From assembly GCF_004959935.1 (NCBI RefSeq), contig NZ_SMYN01000015.1:21747-85746 (forward strand): a stretch of DNA of 64,000 nt. Direction: 5' to 3'. Position numbers and translations under genes: made by a program. Numbering within the stretch: the stretch's first letter is position 1; each line of letters opens with the position of its first letter. Below the pieces are notes generated by a model. The model was not told where the DNA came from and did not search any database. It saw only the letters and a list, made by a program, of their open reading frames with translations. Positions 1-8,063 of this stretch are shown here, in pieces. This DNA is from Falsirhodobacter xinxiangensis. Its GTDB lineage: Bacteria; Pseudomonadota; Alphaproteobacteria; Rhodobacterales; Rhodobacteraceae.

Positions 1-2
1 GC

Positions 3-299
3 ACGCGCGTGGATGATGTGGAAGTGATGGCGGGGATATTCCGCCTGATGGGCGATCCGACCCGGCTGCGCATCCTGCTGGCCTGTCTGGACGCGCCGCA
101 GTCGGTGGGGGCCATCGCGGCGGCCACGGGCGCCTCGCAATCGCTGGTCAGCCATCACCTGCGCCTGCTGCGCGCCGCGCGTCTGGTCGCGGGCCGGCGC
201 GAGGCGCGGCAGGTCTTCTACGTCGCCGCCGACGACCACGTGCGCGACGTGCTTCGGAACCTGATGCATCACGCGGCAGAGCAGGGCGGCCCGACTTGA
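3..299 (+). CDS. ArsR/SmtB-family metal-sensing repressor (5' end may lie outside the window)
   Basis: Winged-helix DNA-binding repressor of the ArsR family. The core GDPTRLRILL and the recognition helix region SQSLVSHHLRLL are typical. Near the C-terminus the spacing D75-x-H77-x10-H88-x2-E91 (counted from the GTG at 9) matches the alpha-5 metal site of SmtB/CzrA/ZiaR-type zinc or cobalt sensors, so derepression by a divalent metal is likely. The frame is open to the first base of the window. A GTG at position 9 could be the start, but ArsR proteins usually have several more residues ahead of this core, so the gene may begin upstream. The next gene starts 59 bp after the stop. Family assignment is firm; the metal is inferred from ligand spacing only. 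Confidence 0.85.
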   Translation, partial: TRVDDVEVMAGIFRLMGDPTRLRILLACLDAPQSVGAIAAATGASQSLVSHHLRLLRAARLVAGRREARQVFYVAADDHVRDVLRNLMHHAAEQGGPT

Positions 300-358
300 C
301 GCGCCCTCCAAGGCCCTTAAAACTCGGCATACAGCAGTTGCGCTGCACAAGGCGAAGC

Positions 359-1924
359 ATGAACGAAAGCGAGCGACTTTGCGAACTGGATTCCCTTGGG
401 ATCATGGATACCCCGGCGGAACCGGAATTCGACACGCTCGTCACGGTCGCTCGCGCGCTGTGCGACGTGCCGGTGGCGCTGATCAGCCTTGTTCATCGCG
501 AAAGGCAGTGGTTCAAGGCCCGCATCGGCTTTGCCCCGCATGAGACGCCGATCAATCAATCGGTCTGTGCCCATGCGCTTGGTGGAACCGAACTTCTGGT
601 CATTCCCGATCTGACGCTGGATGCCCGGACGGCGGCGAATACGCTGGTGACGGGGGAGCCGCATATCCGTTTCTATGCCGGGGCGCCGCTGGTATCGTCC
701 AGCGGGGCGGTGCTGGGCAGCCTTTGCGTGATCGACACGGTGGCGCGCGACGGGCTGACCGCGTCGCAGGCGGCGGGGCTGGAGGCGTTGGCCCGGCAGG
801 TGATCCTGCAGATCGAGGCGCGGCGGCGCGATCGCCAGCTGGTCGAGGAAAGCGCGATGGCCGCGCAGCGGGCGCTGGCTCTGGTCGATCTGGGCGACAG
901 GCTGCGCGATGCCGAGGATGTGGGCGACATGGTGCGCCTTGGGTCCGAGGCGATGGCGCGGGTCCTGTCGCCGTCGCGCGCGGGCTTCGGCATCGTCTCG
1001 CCCGAGACGGAGACGGTGATGATGCAGCCCGAGTGGCTGCGCGGTGGCGTCGTGTCGCTGGCGGGGCTGCACCGGTTCCGCGACTACGGGACCTTCATCG
1101 ACGATCTGACCCAAGGGCGCACCGTCATCGTCGAGGATGTGGAGCTTGACCCGCGCACCCGCCGGAATGCGCAGGCGCTTCTGGATATCGGCATACGGGT
1201 GCTGATCAACGTTCCGGTGTTTCAGCTTGGGCGCTTTTCCTTGGTCAGTTTCGTGCATTACGACACGCCGCGCCCGCTGACCGCCGACGACATCGGGTTC
1301 ATCCGCAGCGTGGGCGACCGGATGCAGGCGGCCATCGCCCAAAGCCAGGCGCGTGAAGAACGCCATCTGATGAATTTGGAGCTGAGCCACCGGCTGAAGA
1401 ACACTTTCGCCATGGTGTCTGCCATCGCGCGCCAGACCTTTCCGAACGAGGCGGAACGGCAGCAACTGTTCAACCAGCGGCTGGGCGCGATCGCCTCGGC
1501 CTATGCCGCGCTGGCCGAGGAGCGCTGGTCCGAGACGGATCTGCATTCGCTGCTGCGCGCCGGGACATGGCTGGGTGGGGATGACCGCATCCGCGCGGAT
1601 GGTCCGCATCTGGCGCTGAGCGCGGCGGCGGCGCCATCGATTTCCATGCTGTTGCACGAACTGGCGACGAACGCGCTGAAATACGGCGCATTGTCGGTGC
1701 CGGGCGGGCGCGTGGATCTGCGCTGGATGGTCGATGGGCCGGATGTGGTGCTGGACTGGATCGAGAGCGGCGGGCCAGTGGTGACGCCGCCATCGTCGCG
1801 GGGCTTCGGATCGCGGCTGATCCGGGCGGGTTTAGATGGTGCGGGACGCACCGAGATCGACTTTGGCGCGTCGGGGCTTCGGGGACGGTTCCGGGCGGAT
1901 CTGGGGGCGCTTGCCCCGCAATAG
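359..1924 (+). CDS. GAF-GAF sensor histidine kinase, HWE/HisKA_2 family
   Basis: Predicted soluble sensor kinase of about 521 residues. An N-terminal GAF domain (roughly residues 10-145, with the usual LGIMDTPAEPEFD opening and RQWFKA motif) is followed by a second GAF-like region (about 180-325). Then comes the HWE-type phosphoacceptor LSHRLKNTFAMVSAIARQTF with H344, and an ATPase domain with the N-box HELATNALKYGAL and G-box GFGSRLI. No transmembrane segment is evident. I chose the ATG at 359, behind AAGGCGA, because the family starts here; an upstream in-frame ATG at 296 would add 21 atypical residues. HWE kinases commonly feed single-domain regulators or the PhyR general stress pathway, but no partner is adjacent. 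The AGE-family gene begins 13 bp downstream, so the two may be cotranscribed. Confidence 0.9.
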   Translation: MNESERLCELDSLGIMDTPAEPEFDTLVTVARALCDVPVALISLVHRERQWFKARIGFAPHETPINQSVCAHALGGTELLVIPDLTLDARTAANTLVTGEPHIRFYAGAPLVSSSGAVLGSLCVIDTVARDGLTASQAAGLEALARQVILQIEARRRDRQLVEESAMAAQRALALVDLGDRLRDAEDVGDMVRLGSEAMARVLSPSRAGFGIVSPETETVMMQPEWLRGGVVSLAGLHRFRDYGTFIDDLTQGRTVIVEDVELDPRTRRNAQALLDIGIRVLINVPVFQLGRFSLVSFVHYDTPRPLTADDIGFIRSVGDRMQAAIAQSQAREERHLMNLELSHRLKNTFAMVSAIARQTFPNEAERQQLFNQRLGAIASAYAALAEERWSETDLHSLLRAGTWLGGDDRIRADGPHLALSAAAAPSISMLLHELATNALKYGALSVPGGRVDLRWMVDGPDVVLDWIESGGPVVTPPSSRGFGSRLIRAGLDGAGRTEIDFGASGLRGRFRADLGALAPQ

Positions 1925-1937
1925 GGAGGGTGAGGGC

Positions 1938-3170
1938 ATGTGGATCGGAACGGATGGGCCGCGTCTTGTCGCGCGTCAGGCGCATCGGCTGTGGCTTTTG
2001 GAACAGGCGCGGCATCTGCTGGATCTGCATGGGACGCGCACGATGGATGTGCGCGGCGGGTTCCGCCCCCTGACGACGGAAGGCGGGCCGCGCCAGATCC
2101 ACGACACCGCGCGCATGGTGCATTGCCACGCGGCGGGGCATCTGCTGGGTCATCCCGGATCGGACCGGATGGTGGATCATGGCATGGCGTTCCTGCTGAA
2201 CGGGCATCGGGACGCGGTTCATGGAGGCTATGTCTGGAGCCCGGATGGGAATGACACGAAGCAGGCTTACGGCCATGCCTTCGTGCTGCTGGCGGCAAGT
2301 TCGGCCAAGGTGGTGGGCCACCCGGACGCGGACGGGCTGTTGGCCGATGTCGCGCAGGTTCTGACGGATCGGTTCTGGGACGAGGAGGCCGGAGCCTCGC
2401 GGGAGGAGTTCGGGCGCGACTGGTCCGGGATGGGCGGCTATCGCGGCCAGAACTCCAACATGCACCTGACCGAGGCGCTGATGGCGGCTTTCGAGGCGAC
2501 GGGCGAGCGGGCGTTTCTGACCCGCGCCGAACGGATCGCGGAATTGGTGATCGACCGCCTTGCCCGCGCCGAGGGCTGGCGCGTGGCCGAACATTTCCAC
2601 GAGGATTGGACCGTGGACCGCGATTACGCCGGGGACCCGATGTTCCGCCCCGCTGGCACCACCCCCGGTCATGCGCTGGAATGGAGCCGACTGCTGGTGC
2701 AGCTTGGCCAGCTTTCGGGGCAGGGGTGGGTGCTGGAAGCGGCGCGGGCGCTGTTTCTGAACACCGTGCGGATCGGCTGGGCGGCGGAGACGGGCGGGTT
2801 TTATTACACGCTGGATTGGCAAGACCGGCCCGCGCGGACGGATCGGTTCTGGTGGCCCTGCGCCGAAGGGATCGGGGCTGCCGCCGTGCTGGCCGAGGTG
2901 ACGGGCGATCCGGTCTTCGAGGAATGGTATCGCCGCATCTGGGATACCGTCGCCGCGCATTTCATCGACCCGGCGGATGGCGGCTGGTTCCCCGAACTCG
3001 ACGAGCAGATGCGGCCCGTCGAGAGGGTGTTTTCAGGCAAGTCGGACCTGTATCACGCGCTTCAGGCCTGCCTGATCCCGCTGCTGCCTGCCGATGGCAG
3101 CGTGACGCGGGGGCTTTCGGAACGGGTGGACCTGCTCAATCCCACTTGGGGGCAAGGCCCGCGGGGTTGA
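1938..3170 (+). CDS. AGE-family sugar isomerase/epimerase (mannose or sulfoquinovose isomerase type)
   Basis: A 410-residue protein of the N-acylglucosamine 2-epimerase superfamily, (alpha/alpha)6-barrel enzymes that interconvert aldoses and ketoses in the cytoplasm. The family motifs RGQNSNMHLTEA (H176), HFHEDWTVDRDY, PGHALEWSRLLVQL and SDLYHALQA (H373) correspond to the histidine and acid-base residues of YihS/mannose isomerase enzymes. The start at 1938 follows a purine-rich GGGAGGGTGAGGG stretch; an upstream ATG at 1836 would sit inside the kinase gene. The gene overlaps the convergent aldo/keto reductase gene by 35 bp at their 3' ends. The substrate cannot be fixed from sequence; D-mannose/D-fructose/D-lyxose or sulfoquinovose are the family options. 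Confidence 0.88.
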   Translation: MWIGTDGPRLVARQAHRLWLLEQARHLLDLHGTRTMDVRGGFRPLTTEGGPRQIHDTARMVHCHAAGHLLGHPGSDRMVDHGMAFLLNGHRDAVHGGYVWSPDGNDTKQAYGHAFVLLAASSAKVVGHPDADGLLADVAQVLTDRFWDEEAGASREEFGRDWSGMGGYRGQNSNMHLTEALMAAFEATGERAFLTRAERIAELVIDRLARAEGWRVAEHFHEDWTVDRDYAGDPMFRPAGTTPGHALEWSRLLVQLGQLSGQGWVLEAARALFLNTVRIGWAAETGGFYYTLDWQDRPARTDRFWWPCAEGIGAAAVLAEVTGDPVFEEWYRRIWDTVAAHFIDPADGGWFPELDEQMRPVERVFSGKSDLYHALQACLIPLLPADGSVTRGLSERVDLLNPTWGQGPRG

Positions 3171-3960
3171 CGATGCGGCCGTCCGGGCGGGCAAGACCGT
3201 GGATCGCGGCCATGTCGTCCGCCGAAAGATCGAAGCCGAAGATGTCGAGGTTTTCGGCCACCCGCGATTGGGTTGCCGTCTTCGACAAAGCGATCAGCCC
3301 GTCCTGTTGCACGATCCAGCGCAGGACGATCTGCGCAACGGTCTTGCCATGGGCGGCGGCGATCTCCTTCAGCACCGGCTCGGCAAAGACCTTGCCGTCG
3401 GCCATAGCGTAGTAGGCGGTCAGGGAAACGCCCGCCTCGCGCGCGGCGGTCAGCAGCGGGGTCTGGTCCAGCCACGGGTGGTATTCGACCTGATTGGTGA
3501 CGATGGGTGCATCCGACAGGCGCACGGCCTCGCGCAGCAAGGCGGTGTTGAAGTTCGACACGCCGATGTGGCGAACCTTGCCAGCCTGTCGCACCGCGTT
3601 CAGCGCGCCGATCTGTTCGGCCAGCGGCACGTCGCTGTTCGGCCAGTGCAGCAGCAGCAGGTCCACATGGTCCGTCTTCAGCTTGGCAAGGCTTTCATCG
3701 ACCGAGGCGAGGAAGGCGTCGTGGCGGTATTTGTCCACCCAGACCTTGGTGGTCAGGAAGATGTCGTCCCGCGCAACGCCGGATGCGGCGATCGCCTCGC
3801 CCACCGCCGCTTCGTTGCCATAGATCTGGGCGGTATCGACATGGCGGAAGCCCAGTTGCAGCGCATGGGGGACGGTGTTCATCACCTCGGCGTCGGACAT
3901 GCGGTAGGTTCCGAAGCCGAGGGCCGGAATCTTCGCGCCGTTTGCGTTGACATATTGCAT
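3136..3960 (-). CDS. aldo/keto reductase (2,5-diketo-D-gluconate reductase-like)
   Basis: A 274-residue NADPH-dependent aldo/keto reductase. GFGTYRMSD near the N-terminus, GFRHVDTAQIYGNEAAVG (catalytic Asp and Tyr), LLLLHWPNS (catalytic His) and VRHIGVSNFN are the expected AKR motifs. The C-terminal coenzyme-phosphate segment reads IALSKTATQSRVAENLDIF. The annotated start is the ATG at 3960; the frame continues far upstream without a stop, but that extension is only a shadow of the MFS gene. The start lies 11 bp after the MFS stop, so the two form an operon, probably under the divergent LysR regulator. A carbonyl or keto-sugar detoxification role is likely, with substrate unknown. Confidence 0.93.
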   Translation of the reverse strand: MQYVNANGAKIPALGFGTYRMSDAEVMNTVPHALQLGFRHVDTAQIYGNEAAVGEAIAASGVARDDIFLTTKVWVDKYRHDAFLASVDESLAKLKTDHVDLLLLHWPNSDVPLAEQIGALNAVRQAGKVRHIGVSNFNTALLREAVRLSDAPIVTNQVEYHPWLDQTPLLTAAREAGVSLTAYYAMADGKVFAEPVLKEIAAAHGKTVAQIVLRWIVQQDGLIALSKTATQSRVAENLDIFGFDLSADDMAAIHGLARPDGRIVNPAGLAPKWD

Positions 3961-3971
3961 GGTCGTTCCTT

Positions 3972-5144
3972 TCAGGCGGCAAGGGGGGCTGCGCGGCGGT
4001 CGAGCGCGCCGCTGAGCATGGTAAGGCCGGTGGCGACCGCGACAAGGATCGCGCCGACGAAGGGTGTGGCCGTCAGGCCGGGGCCATCCGCGACGATACC
4101 GCCCAGCCACGCGCCCAAGGCAATGCCAAGGTTGAAGGCCGCGATGTTCAGGGCCGAGGCGACATCGACGGCAGCGGGGCGGTGTTCTCGCGCCATCTGC
4201 ACGACGTAAAGCTGCAGGCCCGGCACATTGGCAAATTGCAGGAACCCGAGCGCGGCGAGGGTCGGGATGACCAGCCAAGCCGAAGGTGCGGTGAAGCCGA
4301 AGACGACGAGCACGGCGGCCTGAAGCGCGAACAGCACCGTCAGCGCGCGAACCGGATCGGCATTCGCCAGCCGCCCGCCCGCGACGTTCCCGGCGGCGAT
4401 GGCAAGGCCATAGAGCACGAGGATCAGGCTGACCGCGTTCTCCGAAAAGCCGGTGACCTGCTGAAGGATCGGTGCAAGGAAGGTGAAGGCGACGAAGGTG
4501 CCGCCATAGCCCAGCGCGGTCATCGCGAAGACCAGCAGCAGGCGGCCAGAGCCGAGCACGCGAAGCTGATCCTTCAGGCTGGCGGGCGGGGCTTTGGGCA
4601 GCCGGCCAGGCAGCAGCGCGGCGATGGCCAGCAGGGCGATGACGCCAAGGCCCGCCACCGCGGCGAATGTCGCGCGCCAGCCGAAGGTCTGGCCGATCAG
4701 CGTTCCCAGCGGGACGCCGGTGACGATGGCGACGGTCAGGCCCATGAACATCATGGCGATGGCCGAAGCGCGGCGGTCCTTGGGCACCAGATCGGCGGCG
4801 ATGGTCGCCCCGACGGAAAAGAACACGCCATGGGCGAAGGCGGACAGCACCCGCCCCGCCAGCAGCGCGTGATAGCCGGGGGCAAGCGCCGCGACGGCAT
4901 TGCCGAGGATGAACAGGGCCATCAGGCCCAGCAGCAGCGGTTTGCGTTCGATCCGTCCGGTCAGGGCGGTCAGCACCGGTGCGCCGAAGGTGACGCCAAG
5001 CGCATAGATGCTGACGATCAGCCCCGCCAGTGGAAGGGTGATCTGAAGGTCCGAGGCAACCGTCGGCAAAAGGCCGACGATCACGAATTCTGTCGTGCCG
5101 ATCGCATAGGCCGCGATCGTAAGAGCGATGAGGGCAAGTGGCAT
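3972..5144 (-). CDS. MFS transporter, AraJ/YdhP-type drug/sugar efflux (DHA1)
   Basis: A 390-residue inner-membrane transporter with about twelve hydrophobic segments. The opening LALIALTIAAYAIGTTEFVI and loop GAPVLTALTGRIERK are hallmarks of the AraJ/YdhP (COG2814) group of proton-driven efflux pumps. The ATG at 5144 places the first transmembrane helix right at the N-terminus; an upstream ATG at 5210 would add 22 polar residues uncharacteristic of the family. It is the first gene of a two-gene operon with the aldo/keto reductase and divergent from the LysR gene, a layout typical of an inducible export/detoxification unit. Substrate unknown. Confidence 0.92.
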   Translation of the reverse strand: MPLALIALTIAAYAIGTTEFVIVGLLPTVASDLQITLPLAGLIVSIYALGVTFGAPVLTALTGRIERKPLLLGLMALFILGNAVAALAPGYHALLAGRVLSAFAHGVFFSVGATIAADLVPKDRRASAIAMMFMGLTVAIVTGVPLGTLIGQTFGWRATFAAVAGLGVIALLAIAALLPGRLPKAPPASLKDQLRVLGSGRLLLVFAMTALGYGGTFVAFTFLAPILQQVTGFSENAVSLILVLYGLAIAAGNVAGGRLANADPVRALTVLFALQAAVLVVFGFTAPSAWLVIPTLAALGFLQFANVPGLQLYVVQMAREHRPAAVDVASALNIAAFNLGIALGAWLGGIVADGPGLTATPFVGAILVAVATGLTMLSGALDRRAAPLAA

Positions 5145-5218
5145 GGAGGGGGTCCGATCTTGTAACCCCGCCCATATCGCATCTTGCGGATGCGACGATA
5201 ATGGCGGCAATCTGCATA

Positions 5219-5233
5219 TTGCTTGTTCCGCAA
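5219..5233. promoter_or_regulatory. candidate LysR-type operator
   Basis: A TTGC-N7-GCAA dyad containing the T-N11-A core typical of LysR-type binding sites. It sits in the 104-bp gap between the divergent MFS and LysR genes, 16 bp ahead of the LysR start codon. Position fits autoregulation together with control of the MFS-reductase operon. This is motif reading only. Confidence 0.4.
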
Positions 5234-5248
5234 AATCACAGGTGGCCT

Positions 5249-6121
5249 ATGGACAATCGGTTCGGAGAGATGGAGGTCTTCGTGCGCGCGGTCGCGGCTG
5301 GCAGCTTTTCAGCGGCGGCGCGGCAGCTTGGGATGACCCCTTCGGCCGTCAGCCGGCTGGTGTCGCGGTTGGAGGAGCGGTTGCGCGTGCGGCTTCTGGT
5401 CAGGTCCACCCGAAGCCTGACCCCGACCCCCGAAGGCGAGGCCTATTTGGCCGAGGCGCGCGAACTGGTGGACCGGCTGGCCGATCTGGAGGGGCGGCTT
5501 GCGCGCCGGGACGTGCCGCGCGGGCCGCTTCGCGTCAGTTCGACCGTTGGATTCGGCGCTGCGGTGATCCTGCCGCTGGTGCCCGATTTCCTGCGCGCCT
5601 TCCCCGAGGTGGAGCTGGATCTTACGCTGGATGACGGGGTGATCGATCTTTGGCAGGAGCGGACGGATCTGGCGATCCGGTCGGGGCGGCTTTTGTCTTC
5701 GACGTTGAAGGCGCGGCGGATTGCGACCATGCGGCGGATCGTGGTGGCGGCACCGGACTATCTGGCGCGGCGGGGCGTGCCGGAAACTCCCGCCGATCTT
5801 CAGGCGCATGACTGTCTGCTCTATAACTTCCTGCCAAGCGAGTGGGAGTTCGCGGGGCCGCTGCGCCAACCCGTGCGTGCGACGTTCCGGGGCAGCGACG
5901 GGACGGTCCTGCGCCATGTCTGCCTTGCCGGGCTCGGCCTGATGAAGACGGGCGAACGGGCGGTGGCGGAGGATCTGGCTGCGGGCCGGTTGGTCGAGGT
6001 TCTGGCCGACTGCTGCCCGCCCGAGCCGGAGGTGATCCACGCCGTCTTTCCCGGTCATCCGCATCTGGCCAGCCGCATCCGTGCCCTCATCGATTTCGTC
6101 GCGGATCGGGCGGGCCCCTGA
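5249..6121 (+). CDS. LysR-family transcriptional regulator
   Basis: A 290-residue LysR regulator. The N-terminal winged helix shows the family pattern MEVFVRAVAAGSFSAAARQL then SAVSRLVSRLEERLRVRLL with RSTRSLTPTPEGEAYL. Residues from about 90 form the periplasmic-binding-protein-like effector domain. The start at 5249 places this pattern at the N-terminus and has an AGGTGG ahead of it; an in-frame ATG at 5138 would extend into the divergent gene. It probably controls the divergent MFS/aldo-keto reductase pair in response to a small molecule that cannot be named. Confidence 0.93.
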   Translation: MDNRFGEMEVFVRAVAAGSFSAAARQLGMTPSAVSRLVSRLEERLRVRLLVRSTRSLTPTPEGEAYLAEARELVDRLADLEGRLARRDVPRGPLRVSSTVGFGAAVILPLVPDFLRAFPEVELDLTLDDGVIDLWQERTDLAIRSGRLLSSTLKARRIATMRRIVVAAPDYLARRGVPETPADLQAHDCLLYNFLPSEWEFAGPLRQPVRATFRGSDGTVLRHVCLAGLGLMKTGERAVAEDLAAGRLVEVLADCCPPEPEVIHAVFPGHPHLASRIRALIDFVADRAGP

Positions 6122-6145
6122 CAGGCGAGGGCACGCCCTATGGGT

Positions 6146-6958
6146 TCATGACTTGTGGGCGAAGGTATCCTTTGCCTCGCCCATGGCGGCCTGCGCCACG
6201 TGTTCGACCTTTTCCGCCAGTGTGCGACCGCCTTCGGGGACAAGCCCTTCCTCGCGGGCCGTATCGACGGCTGCGGCGTAGCCCGCGCGGGCGGCAGCTT
6301 TGGCCCTTCCGCCCGCATCGGCGGCTACGTGCCTCGCTTCGTCGCGCAGATGTTCGGCGCCGGGGCCGATCCAGCGATCCTCGACGTCGGAGCGTGGCAT
6401 CGCGGCGGCGATGACCGCGCCGACCCCCGCGGCAAGCATGCCGATCAACAGCGGATGATCTTCGATCTGGCGGCCCGCGCGGTGCGTAAGATCCGAACTG
6501 CGATGCCGGGCGCGTTCATATCCCGAATGCAGTGCGTGTTGCGCATCGTGCAGCTTTTCCCGGGCCATGTCCGTGTATTCGGACGCGGTATCGCGGATCT
6601 GCCCGCCATATTGCGAAGCGCCGTCGCGGACGCGGCTGGCAAGCCCCGGCCCGTCATCGTAACGGGCATAGCTGCGGGACAGGTCATGCTGCGGGCGATA
6701 CCCGTCGCTGCGGCGGGTCGCCCCGGTCGCCAGAAGTGCGAGGCCAAGACCTATCAGGCCGAACGCGACCGGGTTTGCGTTCACCTCGCGTCCTGCGGAT
6801 TCCAGCGTTCCTCGGGCATCGCGGATGCCGATGAAACGGGTTGCGTCATTCACGACGCCTTCGAATGAAAGCCGGTCCTTCAGCGCGTCCAGCGTGTGTT
6901 CGACCTTGGCGCGGTTTGCTTCGACCTCGGCTTCTATCCGGTCGGGATTGTCGCTCAT
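6146..6958 (-). CDS. DUF3618 membrane-associated protein
   Basis: A 270-residue protein. Its N-terminus RIEAEVEANRAKVEHTLDAL is the DUF3618 signature, a charged amphipathic helix. Hydrophobic segments lie near residues 63-80 (PVAFGLIGLGLALLATG) and again around 170-190 (LLIGMLAAGVGAVIAAAMP). The rest is long, charged and probably helical, reminiscent of YqjD/ElaB-type membrane-anchored proteins. It is the last gene of a three-gene operon: its ATG overlaps the stop of the holin-like gene (ATGA). DUF3618 has no assigned biochemical activity; association with envelope stress or stationary phase is inferred from its neighbours. Confidence 0.85.
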   Translation of the reverse strand: MSDNPDRIEAEVEANRAKVEHTLDALKDRLSFEGVVNDATRFIGIRDARGTLESAGREVNANPVAFGLIGLGLALLATGATRRSDGYRPQHDLSRSYARYDDGPGLASRVRDGASQYGGQIRDTASEYTDMAREKLHDAQHALHSGYERARHRSSDLTHRAGRQIEDHPLLIGMLAAGVGAVIAAAMPRSDVEDRWIGPGAEHLRDEARHVAADAGGRAKAAARAGYAAAVDTAREEGLVPEGGRTLAEKVEHVAQAAMGEAKDTFAHKS

Positions 6959-7353
6959 CTGAGAGTCTCCTTTGCAAGTTTGGCGTCGCGTGCCGTCTGA
7001 TCGACGGTACGCTCGGGCACGAGGGTCTGAAGCGAAAGGTTCGTGCGGCCTTTGACCATCAAGAGCCCGCCGATGACGAAGAGCACCCCACCCACCGCAA
7101 CTGCCGCCCAGAGGGGGCCGAGCCAGAAGGCGAGCGCGATGACCAGCGCCTGAAGCAGAACGATCGCGGCCAGCAACATGATGATCGCGCCTGCTGCCAG
7201 CATTTCGGCCCCGGTGGCAAGGCGTCGGCTGCTTTCGTTGATTTCGGCGCGCACCAACCGGCTTTCGCTTCGGATTAGGTCTGAGAGATCGCGGATCAGA
7301 TCACCCAGCAGGGCGGGCAGGCTGCGCGTTTCGTGCTGGTCATGAATTGCCAT
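6955..7353 (-). CDS. phage holin-like/YqjE-family membrane protein
   Basis: A 132-residue protein with a charged N-terminal helix (LIRDLSDLIRSESRLVRAEI) followed by two strongly hydrophobic segments around residues 50-95, the layout of the YqjE/Holin superfamily (PF07332). These are chromosomal inner-membrane proteins, not lysis holins. The ATG at 7353 begins inside the 3' end of the upstream gene (14-bp overlap), and its stop overlaps the DUF3618 start. An in-frame extension to 7773 is a shadow of the upstream gene. Translational coupling across the three genes suggests they work together at the membrane. Confidence 0.85.
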   Translation of the reverse strand: MAIHDQHETRSLPALLGDLIRDLSDLIRSESRLVRAEINESSRRLATGAEMLAAGAIIMLLAAIVLLQALVIALAFWLGPLWAAVAVGGVLFVIGGLLMVKGRTNLSLQTLVPERTVDQTARDAKLAKETLR

Positions 7354-7939
7354 CGAACGCCCCTGTGAGCGGACGGCCGGATGCGTCGCGCGCGGTGGTG
7401 GATGGCGTGCCATAGATCGGCGGCTCCACGCCCGGCTCGCGCGTTTGCGGCGCGGTGTAGGTGCCGTATTGTGGACGGGTGCTCGACGCAGTGACCAGCC
7501 GCCCCACGGCGATCCCGGCCAGAACGCAGCCCCCGATGAAGATTGCCGGATTGGCGCGGGCATAATCGGATACCGAACGCGCGATATCTTCGACCGAACG
7601 CTTTTCCAACCCGTCGCCGAGGCTTTCCAGAACGCCCGCCCCCTGACGCAGCAGCGAGGAAGGCGCGGTCCCGGCCCCGATTTCAGCCTTCTCCTCCTGC
7701 TCGTCCGCGGCATGGCGCAGCGTGTCGGCCAGATTGCGGATTTCCGAGCCGAAGCCGGTCCGGCGGCGGTCAAGCTCGTCCGTCACCAGCGCGCGGATGT
7801 TCTGCCCGCCTTCGCGCCGCAGCTTGTCCGCCTGATGCGAAAGCCGGTCCTTGGCGTCCTGATATTCGTGGCGCGCAGCCCTGCCGATGTCGTCGGCCCT
7901 GGGTTCGCCCAAATCGGCTGTGTGATCTGTATGGGTCAT
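7340..7939 (-). CDS. nutrient-deprivation-induced-type membrane protein
   Basis: A 199-residue protein with a long charged, probably coiled-coil N-terminal half (residues 20-115), one hydrophobic segment ANPAIFIGGCVLAGIAVGRL near 128-147, and a proline/threonine-rich tail. This organisation is found in alphaproteobacterial proteins labelled nutrient deprivation-induced protein, usually beside a holin-like and a DUF3618 gene as here. It is the first gene of the operon. No catalytic motif is visible. A role in envelope stress under starvation is inference from naming and context. Confidence 0.75.
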   Translation of the reverse strand: MTHTDHTADLGEPRADDIGRAARHEYQDAKDRLSHQADKLRREGGQNIRALVTDELDRRRTGFGSEIRNLADTLRHAADEQEEKAEIGAGTAPSSLLRQGAGVLESLGDGLEKRSVEDIARSVSDYARANPAIFIGGCVLAGIAVGRLVTASSTRPQYGTYTAPQTREPGVEPPIYGTPSTTARDASGRPLTGAFDGNS

Positions 7940-7983
7940 GGTCTGTCTCCTGTGAGGCGATTGCCTGACGGCCCGGTTAAAGG

Positions 7984-8008
7984 AACCGCCGTCTTCGCGA
8001 TTGGTTCG
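7984..8008 (-). promoter_or_regulatory. weak EcfG-like promoter candidate for the DUF3618 operon
   Basis: Reading leftward, CGAAC is followed after 16 bp by GGTT, one mismatch in each half of the GGAAC-N16/17-CGTT general-stress consensus. It lies about 45 bp ahead of the first gene of the operon. The fit is imperfect and should be treated as a suggestion. Confidence 0.25.
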
Positions 8009-8063
8009 CGGAAAATCACAGAGAGACGTTTGGCGCGGGCCGATGACCCGCGCCGGGTGTTGG

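Noticed and set aside
317..1657. A 446-codon minus-strand frame opposite the histidine kinase.
   Set aside because: Arginine/glutamine/histidine-rich shadow of the kinase gene without homology features.
3961..5217. In-frame upstream extension of the aldo/keto reductase to 693 codons.
   Set aside because: The added 419 codons are another frame of the MFS gene. The reductase has its own ATG at 3960 with the family N-terminus.
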